Positions 9,197 to 18,251 of a DNA stretch of 64,000 bases are shown here, piece after piece (the first letter of the stretch is position 1; each line of letters starts with the position of its first letter). This stretch comes from G942493375 sp942493375. GTDB taxonomy: Bacteria > Armatimonadota > UBA5829. The stretch is from contig OW818698.1 of NCBI GenBank assembly GCA_942493375.1, forward strand, positions 3,720,001 to 3,784,000, written 5' to 3'. The notes beneath the pieces are model-generated. The model ran no database searches and had not been told where the DNA came from. It worked only from the letters and a program-made list of their open reading frames with translations. A program made the position numbers and the translations under genes.

Positions 9197-10120
9197 ATGA
9201 GAGAAGTCAGAATTTCCACAGTTAACTCCCGCAAAGCATCTAATGCACAGGAATCGATGGAATCAGTGCTTGAGCGGACTAGCAGGAATATTCGTCTTGC
9301 TGGCAGGAGCTGTCCTGATCTGGTATTGCTGAGTGAGATATTTGCCAACTATCCTGCAGGAAACACTAAGCAGGCATATTTGGAAGCAGCTCAGACCCTT
9401 GATGGAACCGTTTGCAGCCAATTGTCTGAACTAGCTGTTGAGCTGAAAGCTTATATGGCTTTTGGTCTGCTCAGGAAGGATGGCGATCGGGTATTCAACA
9501 GCCTGGTGCTGCTTGACCGCTCGGGGAAACATGTCTGGACATATGATAAAACTACACCTGTAGTAACTGAAACTGAAGACTCCGGAATAATTCCCGGTGC
9601 TCCAGCTGTATTTGACTGCGACTTCGGACGAATAGGAGGGGCAATCTGCTTCGACATCAATTACAATGAGATTGCTGAGATATACATGCGTAAAGATGTA
9701 GAACTGGTTCTGTTCTCATCAGCCTTTCCCGCAGGGCGTTTACTTGATTCCTGGTCCTTGAGATACGGTTTTGCAATAGCCGGGAGCACCTGGTATGACA
9801 ACAACCGAATTATCGACTGCACCGGCAGCACCGTCGGCCACACCAGTGATATCCTGCCCTACACGACTGCAGTAATGAACCTGAACCGCCGCGTAGTACA
9901 CATGGATTTCAACCTGGATAAAATAGACAAGATGATTACCAAATATGGTAGAGATGTCCTGGTAGAAGACCGCAGAGATGAAGCCGTAGTTGTGATAACA
10001 AGTCTCAAGCAGGGCCTGGAAGTAGCAGACCTTATTAATGAGTTCGATATAGAACTCCTCCACACCTACCTGGACCGCAGCAGAAGAGTCCGGGCAGAAA
10101 ATGGGGGATTGGGATTCTAA
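9197..10120 (+). CDS. Carbon-nitrogen hydrolase (nitrilase superfamily)
   Basis: The 307-residue protein keeps the nitrilase catalytic triad: Glu47 in LLSEIF, Lys118 in YDKTTPV and Cys151 in GGAICFDIN. This predicts hydrolysis of an amide, nitrile or carbamoyl bond through a cysteine thioester. The region after Cys151 (SSAFPAGRLLDSWSLRYGFAI) matches the usual active-site wall. No signal peptide is present, so it is cytosolic. The C-terminal tail of about 70 residues is less typical of the family. The neighbours give no clue to substrate. Confidence 0.82.
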   Translation: MREVRISTVNSRKASNAQESMESVLERTSRNIRLAGRSCPDLVLLSEIFANYPAGNTKQAYLEAAQTLDGTVCSQLSELAVELKAYMAFGLLRKDGDRVFNSLVLLDRSGKHVWTYDKTTPVVTETEDSGIIPGAPAVFDCDFGRIGGAICFDINYNEIAEIYMRKDVELVLFSSAFPAGRLLDSWSLRYGFAIAGSTWYDNNRIIDCTGSTVGHTSDILPYTTAVMNLNRRVVHMDFNLDKIDKMITKYGRDVLVEDRRDEAVVVITSLKQGLEVADLINEFDIELLHTYLDRSRRVRAENGGLGF

Positions 10121-10290
10121 ACAGTTGGCTCCAGAATGCTATTGCATATCGTACTCTGTTATAGGATGCATGGTGATTAGCAAAAGACAATCACAGACCG
10201 CTTAGGGACGAACATAATATCGCAACGCATAACCCATAATCCCCGGAGATCACCAGGTTTGGATCCCGCTGGCTAGAGCTTAGACAAACA

Positions 10291-11673
10291 TTACTTTGTA
10301 GCCCCATGGGACTTGAGGACCTTGCTAATCTTGCTGTTGGGATCTCCGAACAGCTCCACATAGTGCATAGCGGTGTGGTTTTCCTTGTCTCTCGCATTGA
10401 CATTAGCTCCATGGGATATTAGCAACTCGGTAAACTGGGCAGTCTTCTCATCCATCAGCGAAATCTTATCTCGCTCTTCCAGCTTGTTCCAGCGTGAGCA
10501 GGCGAACATCAGTGCAGTCACTCCGTTCTTGGAAGCTGCATTCACGTCGTTGCCTTTCTCGATGAGTGTCACCGCAATCTCGGGTTGGACAGTAGAGTAC
10601 ATGAGGACTGTCTGACCGTCCAAGCTCTTGGCTGACAGATCCGCGCCATTGGCGATCAGTATCTTCGCAATGTCGGCGGCATTGTCAGAGTCCTCTCCCA
10701 GGGCCATCATCAAAATACTAACACCATATTTATCTTTCGCGTTCACGTCCGCACCGAGTTTCAACAGTGCAGTCACAGCCTCTGCAGGCGCTAAGTGGTC
10801 CTGTCCGAAAGAACCATGTTTCACGCGCATCATCACCGCGCATGCTAGCGGAGTCACGCCTTCGGTATCTTCCCTGGCGTTTACGTCCGCGCCAGCGCGC
10901 ACAAGTATATCTATAATACGCGGATCCGGGTTATCAGCACGCGCGGCGTAGTGAAGTGGTGTAAGTCCACAATCATCTCGAGCCTTGACATTGGCTCCTA
11001 CGGAGATCAAAGCTGCTACCATGATTGGATCCCTGGGTTCCGAGTCTCGCCCACAAGCATCATGCAACGGGCTAACACGGTTTGGAGCCGGATTGACCTT
11101 AGCACCATGAGAAATCAGGATATTCAAGATATCGACGCGTTTTCCGAGCCTTGCCACGTGATGCAACGGTACGTCCCGGTCGTTATTTACCGCGTTAACA
11201 TTTGCACCTTTAGAGATGAGAAACTCGACCATTGCGGTAGTGCATTTCGGCTGGTTGACTGCGGAAAACAAAGGCGTGCAGTTCCAGTCACCCCTGGCAT
11301 TGATGTCCAGGCCGTGGTCAAGGAGCAGTTGGACCATTTTAGTCGACTGAACTTCCGAATAGGCGGCAATGTGAAGTAAGGTGTCATTGTCCTCAGCACG
11401 ATATTTGATTAGCTTCGGCTTGGTAGTTAAGAGCCTCTTCACAGTCTTTATGTCTCCCGCATCCACAGCAGAGACAATCTGAGGTATTGGAGGTGTGTCG
11501 TAGGGCGAGATGATTATATATTCCTCGGCTGGTTTTGGGTGAGGTTTACAGGCAACGGGTTTTGACTTCGTTTTGGTCGGGTTCTTCTTTGCGAGAGCTG
11601 TATGTCCAGTAAAAAGCGTGCTGCATATGACCGGAATAAGGGCAACCGTCAACCATAGTTGGAACGACTTCAT
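10291..11673 (-). CDS. Exported ankyrin-repeat protein
   Basis: The 460-residue protein starts with a signal peptide (MKSFQLWLTVALIPVICSTL, cleavage near HTALA) and a short Lys/Pro-rich segment. About ten ankyrin repeats follow, recognisable by repeated DTLLHIAAY, TPLHYAAR, GADVNAKD and TALMFACS motifs. The ATG at 11673 has GGAGG six bases upstream, whereas a longer in-frame start at 11727 would put a second hydrophobic stretch in front and lies at the promoter. Ankyrin arrays bind proteins; in bacteria the exported ones may act in the envelope or outside the cell. No partner gene is visible. The 170-bp gap to the nitrilase holds nothing I recognise. Confidence 0.85.
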   Translation of the reverse strand: MKSFQLWLTVALIPVICSTLFTGHTALAKKNPTKTKSKPVACKPHPKPAEEYIIISPYDTPPIPQIVSAVDAGDIKTVKRLLTTKPKLIKYRAEDNDTLLHIAAYSEVQSTKMVQLLLDHGLDINARGDWNCTPLFSAVNQPKCTTAMVEFLISKGANVNAVNNDRDVPLHHVARLGKRVDILNILISHGAKVNPAPNRVSPLHDACGRDSEPRDPIMVAALISVGANVKARDDCGLTPLHYAARADNPDPRIIDILVRAGADVNAREDTEGVTPLACAVMMRVKHGSFGQDHLAPAEAVTALLKLGADVNAKDKYGVSILMMALGEDSDNAADIAKILIANGADLSAKSLDGQTVLMYSTVQPEIAVTLIEKGNDVNAASKNGVTALMFACSRWNKLEERDKISLMDEKTAQFTELLISHGANVNARDKENHTAMHYVELFGDPNSKISKVLKSHGATK

Positions 11674-11727
11674 CAAGTGCCTCCAGCGATAGATATTAAT
11701 GAATAGTATAATAATTATTCTTGCCAC

Positions 11728-11756
11728 ATTATAAACTTGATCAGAGAGTTGGTCGA
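11728..11756 (-). promoter_or_regulatory. Putative promoter of the ankyrin gene
   Basis: On the minus strand, TCGACC (11756-11751), a 17-bp spacer and a perfect TATAAT (11733-11728) lie about 55 bases upstream of the ATG at 11673. The -35 matches consensus at four of six positions. Confidence 0.5.
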
Positions 11757-11811
11757 TTGCAGGGGGCAGTACCTGACTTGGCCATCACTGAGACAGGGAA
11801 AATCCTGCCGA

Positions 11812-11849
11812 GTTTCTGGGTGGTGATTATCGAATCGCCACCCAGAAAC
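11812..11849. terminator. Perfect 12-bp hairpin downstream of the DUF4826-like gene
   Basis: GTTTCTGGGTGG (11812-11823) and CCACCCAGAAAC (11838-11849) form a perfect 12-bp stem with a 14-nt loop. It lies between two minus-strand genes, about 105 bases past the stop of the upstream one. There is no T-run on either side, so it may be a transcript-end hairpin rather than a classical intrinsic terminator. Confidence 0.45.
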
Positions 11850-11953
11850 AGAGTTCGATATAAAATCCTTCCACGCATAAATATACCGCAGGGGATTAGG
11901 TCTCTAAATAATATTAGAGAGAGATGTCATTGAACGAAGTGATAGATTTGCTT

Positions 11954-12973
11954 TTACTCGTCATCCCATGCCCTATCATCTGCTGCCCAACGCTCCAGGG
12001 TATCGGCATATCTAAGCTGCATATAGAATGGCTGTCGTTTGAAGCAAGATCCCACAGCTTCTTCTGCTAGCTTACGGGCTGCTTCAAGTGCCTCGACCTC
12101 TGCATTCAATTGTTGGCTGGCTAGATGCAGAAAATCTCGTGGATTGGGAACCTCTTTTGCAGAGATGAATATAAATGGACACTCACCGTTTAACGCCCAC
12201 CACTCCACAGTTCCATTGCAGTCTTTGCCTTCGACTGCCCATATACTCGCCATCGGCGGAGCATAAGCCACTGGCTCACTGTTGATGTTTCCGTGGATTA
12301 TTCCTGCATCCGCCAATTGTAACAGTAGTTGGTTGTGATATTTAGCACACCATTTTGCTGCCACTTCGGGATCATCATATGGATCGGGTGGAGGTGGTGG
12401 TTTGGGAAGACTACGGTCCCGGTCATAGGGTGGGTCTTCATGCGGAGGGATTACCATGTCGGGAAATTCCTCTGCCCAATCACTCCTCCAGTCTTCATCA
12501 GCATAGTATCGTAAATATATTTCGACATCTTCATCGCTTCCACTACCCGTAATGTCGAGAAAATAGTAACCATGATCACTAGACGGCAAATCCGGTACAG
12601 TCTCTTCCATGCTAATATTTGCCAGGCGTTCATAGAGCTCACGATCACTCAAGTGGTCTGTGCAGCCAAGGTAGTGTCTACGTTTTGCCATTGCCTGTAT
12701 GAGTTCATCAAGTTTTAGCGAAACTTGCGCATCGTTCAAGTCACTGGGGATGGGAAGAACCATACCATCACGTTCCAGTACAATACGTAATGGTATCTGT
12801 TCTGCATTTTCATATGCCAGGACATTTCTCAAGAAAGACTCTTCAAGGTCCTGATCAATGTTCTCAGATGTATGCATTTCCATCATTCCATCCGAAAGCT
12901 CATTCAATTCAGCTTTCATTTCGGCAATGTGAAGGTACTGCTCAATAGGATTATCAATATCACTCAAAGCCAT
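11954..12973 (-). CDS. Acidic two-part protein with a C-terminal DUF4826-like domain
   Basis: The 339-residue, acidic, apparently cytosolic protein has three parts. The N-terminal half (about residues 45-185) contains LPIPSDLNDAQVSLKLDELI, TDHLSDRELYERL and YLRYYADEDW. A Pro/Asp-rich linker follows (about 190-205). The C-terminal domain (about 205-320) contains AAKWCAKYHNQLLLQLADAGI and SIWAVEGK followed by EWWALNGECP, which resembles DUF4826. Function is unknown. No signal peptide or membrane segment is seen. A repeat element follows on its 5' side. Confidence 0.6.
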   Translation of the reverse strand: MALSDIDNPIEQYLHIAEMKAELNELSDGMMEMHTSENIDQDLEESFLRNVLAYENAEQIPLRIVLERDGMVLPIPSDLNDAQVSLKLDELIQAMAKRRHYLGCTDHLSDRELYERLANISMEETVPDLPSSDHGYYFLDITGSGSDEDVEIYLRYYADEDWRSDWAEEFPDMVIPPHEDPPYDRDRSLPKPPPPPDPYDDPEVAAKWCAKYHNQLLLQLADAGIIHGNINSEPVAYAPPMASIWAVEGKDCNGTVEWWALNGECPFIFISAKEVPNPRDFLHLASQQLNAEVEALEAARKLAEEAVGSCFKRQPFYMQLRYADTLERWAADDRAWDDE

Positions 12974-13054
12974 TCCTCCAGATTATTACGCATCACAGCG
13001 CAATTTAATGCCGAAATAATAGCACATACATTCGTTAATGGCAAACAAAAATTA

Positions 13055-13158
13055 TGTCATCCTGAGTAACGTAGAATGTCATCCTGAGAGAAGTGAAGGA
13101 TCTGCTTTACCGTTACTTATTCACTCGAAAAGCAGATCCTTCGTTCCTCAGGATGACA
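13055..13158. repeat. Dispersed inverted-repeat element, full copy (family R1)
   Basis: TGTCATCCTGAG occurs twice in direct orientation (13055 and 13078). The second copy pairs with CTCAGGATGACA at the right end, together with GAAGGATCTGCTTT versus AAAAGCAGATCCTTC, giving a long near-perfect stem around a loop of about 19 nt. Related copies lie at 29602, 35273, 39928 and 42184. The element sits between divergent gene ends and contains no reading frame. Confidence 0.8.
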
Positions 13159-13163
13159 GCTCA

Positions 13164-14924
13164 CTATTTTACCGGTTCACCCGTATTCGCCAGGTAAAGC
13201 TTATTCTTGGAACCCTTTGCACGAATTGTTACTGACCGCATACCAACGCCAAGTTTCCGTGCATCGTTGCTGCCTGCTATTTCTTCTTTGGGAATCCATA
13301 TCCGGCACTTGATGTCTAGTTTGATTGTTGTTGCTTTACCAGATTTGAATGTACCAGACAAAGTCTGCGGACCTTCTTTAGTGAATTTCAATATGAATGT
13401 CTTTCCTGAATATATGCCTGCATTCCGAGTCAGTGCATATTTTGGTACGTTGATATCCATAATAATTGAATACTCTGTGCTTGGCAGCACAGGAAGTATA
13501 AGTTGGCCATCTGTTGTAGACCATCTCTTGGTGCCTTTACCAGCCCATTCTGTTCCAGGTTCGCGACCTGACCAGTGCTTTATAAACCCGCTGTCCCCGA
13601 GAGAACCAATATCCAGAGTGTAAGCAGCAAACGCTGCAGCCGACATCATAGGAGCGCCAATGGAGTTCCCGAGGATCTGAGTTTTACGACCTATGCCGTT
13701 CTCTATTACTATCCCATCAGGTGCCTGGTTGCCCATAACAACGGCTGATTTTACTTTCTTACCAATGGCTACCTGCAACTGCCCTTCACCGAAAGTGTTC
13801 CCCTGTAGGATTGCACTTCCGGCGTTAATGCGGACGGCTGGTGAACCAGTACCGTTTATGTCATAGTGCAGAAAATTGCATCCAGTAGCGGTGAATTGTC
13901 CATTGGGAGAGTCAACTGTCACGCACTGGTCAATCGGTCCCCAGAATGAACAATTGTTGAGACTAACCTTGCCTTGGACTTTAGGATTTACAACAAACGT
14001 GACTGCGTTCATACTGGACCATCTGCCCACGAATTCTCCATTGGTAATCAGCAGTCCCGGTGGTTGAGCCTGGTCTACGATAACCGCATTCTGGCAGGAG
14101 TCTGCACCGATACCCAGGAAGTTACCGTTGCATCCACCCTCTTTGTATTCGGAGAACTTATACCCCACCCCGTATCCGAAGCAGAATGTATTAGTCACAT
14201 ACTGCCAGTCTGTCCTGGCAAACTCGAATGCTACTCCGTTCAGGTTTATCCACTTGCAATAAGGATCATCAGGTGTATACACGATTCCAAACGGCCAGAA
14301 GTGTATGTTCTCAATCCGTCCAATATCGTAGCATTCATCCACAAATATTCCACGCTTGATCGGATACCCATGAATATTGCGCACTAGGAATCGATGTGAT
14401 CTGTATAGCTTGATTCCCTCATATGCATTTAATAGGCAGCAGTCCAGAATTGCAACATTTTCACTGCTCAGTTTACCCGCTATACATGTAGGATATGGGA
14501 CTGGTGGAACATCGGTCTTCTTCCATTCCGGATAGGTAACAATGAAACCGGCAATCGTTGAAGTGTGGTCGAGTTCAATAAATGGAGCTCCTTTTTCAGA
14601 TCCTCGTCCTGCATAAGCAAGCAGTACCGACCCGGTAAGTTTTGTGGGGTCATTATCCAGAGGATATGGAGCAGAGCGATAAGTCCCCTGCAGAGTTACC
14701 CCCCGGGGTATGCTGAGATTACCGAGTATCTTATATTTCCCGGCAGGTACATTTACAATTGAACCATCTTTACCTGCTTCATCCAGAGCTTTCTGGAAGA
14801 CAGCGGTATTGTCTGTTACACCATCAGGTACAGCACCCAACTCGACTACGTTCAGATTTGCAGCCATACATAGAGACGAAGTCATAAGCACAACAAGCGT
14901 GCAAGCAGTTAGAAATCGAAGCAT
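13164..14924 (-). CDS. Exported right-handed beta-helix (pectate-lyase-3 fold) protein
   Basis: The 586-residue protein has a signal peptide (MLRFLTACTLVVLMTSSLCMA). The hallmark start of a pectate-lyase-superfamily beta-helix follows: ELGAVPDGVTDNTAVFQKAL and VNVPAGKYKILGNLSIPRGV. Repeated short beta rungs continue to about residue 410. A C-terminal beta-sandwich (about 430-586) with HWSGREPGTEW and IMDINVP may bind carbohydrate. It probably acts outside the cell on a polysaccharide, but catalytic residues cannot be assigned. The ATG at 14924 has GGTGGAG nine bases upstream; the in-frame GTG at 14939 lies inside that ribosome-binding site, so I rejected it. Confidence 0.78.
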   Translation of the reverse strand: MLRFLTACTLVVLMTSSLCMAANLNVVELGAVPDGVTDNTAVFQKALDEAGKDGSIVNVPAGKYKILGNLSIPRGVTLQGTYRSAPYPLDNDPTKLTGSVLLAYAGRGSEKGAPFIELDHTSTIAGFIVTYPEWKKTDVPPVPYPTCIAGKLSSENVAILDCCLLNAYEGIKLYRSHRFLVRNIHGYPIKRGIFVDECYDIGRIENIHFWPFGIVYTPDDPYCKWINLNGVAFEFARTDWQYVTNTFCFGYGVGYKFSEYKEGGCNGNFLGIGADSCQNAVIVDQAQPPGLLITNGEFVGRWSSMNAVTFVVNPKVQGKVSLNNCSFWGPIDQCVTVDSPNGQFTATGCNFLHYDINGTGSPAVRINAGSAILQGNTFGEGQLQVAIGKKVKSAVVMGNQAPDGIVIENGIGRKTQILGNSIGAPMMSAAAFAAYTLDIGSLGDSGFIKHWSGREPGTEWAGKGTKRWSTTDGQLILPVLPSTEYSIIMDINVPKYALTRNAGIYSGKTFILKFTKEGPQTLSGTFKSGKATTIKLDIKCRIWIPKEEIAGSNDARKLGVGMRSVTIRAKGSKNKLYLANTGEPVK

Positions 14925-15082
14925 AGTATTATTCTCCACCAGAACAGGTTTTAATGGTAAATGTTCTTGCAGGATAGTATCATGAAATCAGTGGTATCTA
15001 TATAAGCTACTCAACTTAATTCATGCTATTGATTACGCTATTGATCGGCCAATTCCTGCTTTACTCACTTCGGAGAAGGTAA

Positions 15083-15111
15083 TTGGCACTGAAATACGGT
15101 AGTTCTAATAT
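15083..15111 (+). promoter_or_regulatory. Promoter of the addBA operon
   Basis: TTGGCA (15083-15088), a 17-bp spacer and TAATAT (15106-15111) form a good sigma-70-type promoter. The predicted transcription start is near 15118, about 23 bases before the addB start codon. Confidence 0.6.
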
Positions 15112-15140
15112 AGGACCCATAAGATACAGGCAGGCATAAC

Positions 15141-18100
15141 TTGGGAGTAAAACTAATAACCGGGCCAGCCGGCAGTGGCAAGACGCAGGCATGCATTGCA
15201 CAGCTTTGCACTGTCAGTCCTGTTACATGGCATTCAGGCTTCCGGTATATTGTCCCCACGACTCAAATAGCCCGGCAGGTGGAAACTCGCCTCATGGAGC
15301 GTGCCGGGGTTTCCGGGATACTCGGAAATGTCGTATGCACGTTCTTCAGTTTTGCCCAGGAGTTCATCAACAATCAGGGACTCGCTTCTCGCCTTATAAC
15401 GGATATCCAAAAAGACCTGATGCTGGATGATTTAGTCAGACATTTGAGACTCGGGTATTTTCGCCGTTCTGCAGAATATCCCGGGTTTGCATCCTCACTG
15501 GACACAATAATTGGTGAGCTCAAAACTTCTCTCGTAGACCCTCAGAATCTGAGAGACGCTCTTGTTGCTTCTCGTGACCAATTGCCCACTGAATCTTTCA
15601 CCAAAATAGACGAACTAACCTGGATATACGAACAATACCAGGAGAACATACTAATAAAATGCAATCTGCATGACCGTGAGGGCGTAATGTGGAGAGCCCT
15701 GGAGATCGCAGCCGCTACGGATACTCTATCAAAATTAAAGTGTGTAGTGTTTGATGGTTTCAGCGAGTTCAACGGAGTGCAGCGGGAGTTTCTTTCAGTA
15801 ATTGCTGCGCAGGTCCCTAATGTGCTGGTGACTCTTCCATATGAACCGGACAGGCCTGAAGTCTTTGAACCGGTAGAAGCTGACCGGAGCTTTGTCCTGA
15901 ACTTGCCTGATGCATCAGAAATCGGTTTGGAACGACCAACCGGTGAGTCATCCGCACTGCGATCTTTAGAGACAGGAATATTCAGCAAATCGTCTGGCAG
16001 TGTTGAACCAGACGATAGTGTAATCGAAATAGTAGCCGGGAACCGTTCTATTGAGGTCGAACTGGTAGCTGAACAGATAAAGCAATTAATTCAAGAGGAA
16101 TCCCTGAGCTATTCAGACATTGCACTCACAGGCCGGGATATAAATTCATATCGGACATGCCTGGAGCGGATTTTTAGCGAATATGATATACCGCTCGAAC
16201 CGGGTGACCGTCCTGCATCCGGACTTGCCTGTATTTCCCTGCTCAAGGCTTGTTGTGATGTTGTATTAAATGGCTGGAAACGCGAGGATGTATACAAGGT
16301 CATGCATTCCGAACTGCTGACTTCGGATTTACAGTCCTCCTGCCGTGCACAGGTAGATGCCCGTCAGCTGGGGATTACTCAGGGACGAGAGAATTGGTTG
16401 AAGTCATGGGGGGATGATGATACAACATATGAGTTCAGAAGTAATATCCTGGCCTGCGTAACTGCCTTTGAAGATTCACTTAAAAACGTCCTTACACTGC
16501 AGGGATATGTAGATTCCGTTCGGACACTGGTATTGGTATTCAAACGTGAATCAAGCAACCCTGAGACAATGCTTGAGGATGCAGCAGCGTTGAAGCTGGT
16601 TGATCAAGTTTTAACTGATTTACTGGATGCCCTGGCATTTGTCGGCAATGAACTTAAGCTCGAAGTATTCCTGCCACTGCTGCAAAACGCTTTAAGCAGG
16701 AGTAAATGCACATTTCCAAGGAAAAACCAGGATTGCGTGCGTGTAGTCGATGTAAGTTCAACGTCCGGGCAACGGTATGAGGTAGTTTTTGTTCTGGGGT
16801 TACTGGAACGGGTATTTCCCAGGCTGGCAAGAGAGGATTCATTCCTGCGGGACAATGAACGTTCCGTTCTTAATCAGCATCTTAACGGCAAGCTGACAAT
16901 GAGACTGAGCCAGAAGAACCGGGAACGGACTCTGTTCTACAGTGTTATCGGAGCCGCAAAAAAACGCCTGTATCTGTGCTATCCACTTTCAGATGAATCA
17001 GCCAAAGACAGTTTGCCATCGTTCTTTATGGATGAGGTCCGAAAACTATATTCCCAGCCTCTATTAAGGATAAAGAGGGACGTCTCAGATACCCTACCGG
17101 GTATATCAGAATCTCAGACACGGGGTACTCTCTTGCGGTCTATTATCTATCAGCTCTCCCATGTTTCGGGAACAGAAAGCTCGGGTGCTGCTTCAATCTA
17201 TAACACTCTCCTGCAAACCGAAGGACTATCCGGGATCTTCAGGGACTGTAAAGACAGAGATGCCTGTTTGCAGGATGAACGAATAGTCAGCCTGTTATCG
17301 GAGAAATATCGGACATTCCGCTGCACCGAATTGGAAACATACGCTGCCTGTCCATTCATGCACTTCTGTCAGAGCACACTCGGGCTGGAACCAATTCGGG
17401 AGCAAGTCGGAGGATTGGACACCGGAAGTATTCTGCACAAAGTGCTTTATCGGCTGTTCACCGATCTTCGGAAGAAAATGGGTGAACAGCTTAGAGTTGA
17501 TAAACTGGATGCAGAATCGACTGTAAACTCAGCTCTCGAGTTTCTTTCGGAAGAGTTTAAAGAGAGTCCTCGAATGCAGCACCTGCCCGAACACCAGGCT
17601 GCAATGCTGCTCAAAAACCTGAGCGGATACTTGAAACGATGCATTATCGGAGATATCAACAGCAAACGTGAAAACTACTGCCCAACATATTTTGAACTGG
17701 AGTTTGGCAACAAGGCCAAAACTGACAGGCCTCGTGACCCGGAATCGTCAGACAAGCCCCTGGTGATACGTTCAGAAGATGGCGATACTGCAGCCCTCTG
17801 CGGCAAAATAGACAGGGTGGATATCTCTTCAAAAGGTGCAATGGTTATTGACTACAAGCTGGGCAGTTCGATATCCATGCTGGGCTTCGAAAAAGAGCTA
17901 ACGCTGCAGGCAATGATATATGCGATCGCAATGAATGACCTGTTCAGGTCTTTACCGGTTGGCGCCGAATACCGACCCTTAAAAAAATGGGCCCCTGAGG
18001 GTTACTACGCAACCTCCAGCGGTGTTAGTAAACGCAACAGGACATTTGAAGATCAGGCTTTTGCAGCAAAACTCGATCTCTGCAAGAAAATAGTGTTGGG

Positions 18101-18251
18101 TATTGCTCAAAACATAAGACTGGGACGTATCGCCGCTGAACCAAATGACTGCAAGAGTTATTGTTCATTTAAAGGGATATGCAGGATAGATGATTATAAA
18201 CTTATGAAGCTCAAAGAAAACGGGCCTCAGTCAGAGGAGGCAGAGCTTTGA
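15141..18251 (+). CDS. addB: AddB subunit of ATP-dependent helicase/nuclease (PD-(D/E)XK, Fe-S)
   Basis: This 1036-residue protein is the AddB half of the AddAB enzyme that resects double-strand breaks for recombination. The start is TTG. Walker A is at residues 8-15 (GPAGSGKT). The C-terminal nuclease has GKIDRVD and VIDYKLG (about 887-906), supplying the catalytic Asp and Asp-x-Lys. Cysteines in YAACPFMHFC (about 737-743) and in DCKSYCSFKGIC near the C-terminus form the split four-Cys iron-sulfur site typical of AddB. It is somewhat shorter than the B. subtilis protein. It overlaps addA by four bases, so the two are translationally coupled. Confidence 0.9.
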   Translation: MGVKLITGPAGSGKTQACIAQLCTVSPVTWHSGFRYIVPTTQIARQVETRLMERAGVSGILGNVVCTFFSFAQEFINNQGLASRLITDIQKDLMLDDLVRHLRLGYFRRSAEYPGFASSLDTIIGELKTSLVDPQNLRDALVASRDQLPTESFTKIDELTWIYEQYQENILIKCNLHDREGVMWRALEIAAATDTLSKLKCVVFDGFSEFNGVQREFLSVIAAQVPNVLVTLPYEPDRPEVFEPVEADRSFVLNLPDASEIGLERPTGESSALRSLETGIFSKSSGSVEPDDSVIEIVAGNRSIEVELVAEQIKQLIQEESLSYSDIALTGRDINSYRTCLERIFSEYDIPLEPGDRPASGLACISLLKACCDVVLNGWKREDVYKVMHSELLTSDLQSSCRAQVDARQLGITQGRENWLKSWGDDDTTYEFRSNILACVTAFEDSLKNVLTLQGYVDSVRTLVLVFKRESSNPETMLEDAAALKLVDQVLTDLLDALAFVGNELKLEVFLPLLQNALSRSKCTFPRKNQDCVRVVDVSSTSGQRYEVVFVLGLLERVFPRLAREDSFLRDNERSVLNQHLNGKLTMRLSQKNRERTLFYSVIGAAKKRLYLCYPLSDESAKDSLPSFFMDEVRKLYSQPLLRIKRDVSDTLPGISESQTRGTLLRSIIYQLSHVSGTESSGAASIYNTLLQTEGLSGIFRDCKDRDACLQDERIVSLLSEKYRTFRCTELETYAACPFMHFCQSTLGLEPIREQVGGLDTGSILHKVLYRLFTDLRKKMGEQLRVDKLDAESTVNSALEFLSEEFKESPRMQHLPEHQAAMLLKNLSGYLKRCIIGDINSKRENYCPTYFELEFGNKAKTDRPRDPESSDKPLVIRSEDGDTAALCGKIDRVDISSKGAMVIDYKLGSSISMLGFEKELTLQAMIYAIAMNDLFRSLPVGAEYRPLKKWAPEGYYATSSGVSKRNRTFEDQAFAAKLDLCKKIVLGIAQNIRLGRIAAEPNDCKSYCSFKGICRIDDYKLMKLKENGPQSEEAEL

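Noticed and set aside
10953..11379. Plus-strand frame of 142 codons within the ankyrin gene
   Set aside because: It is the complement of repeated ankyrin codons; the minus-strand frame carries the ankyrin consensus, a signal peptide and a good ribosome-binding site.
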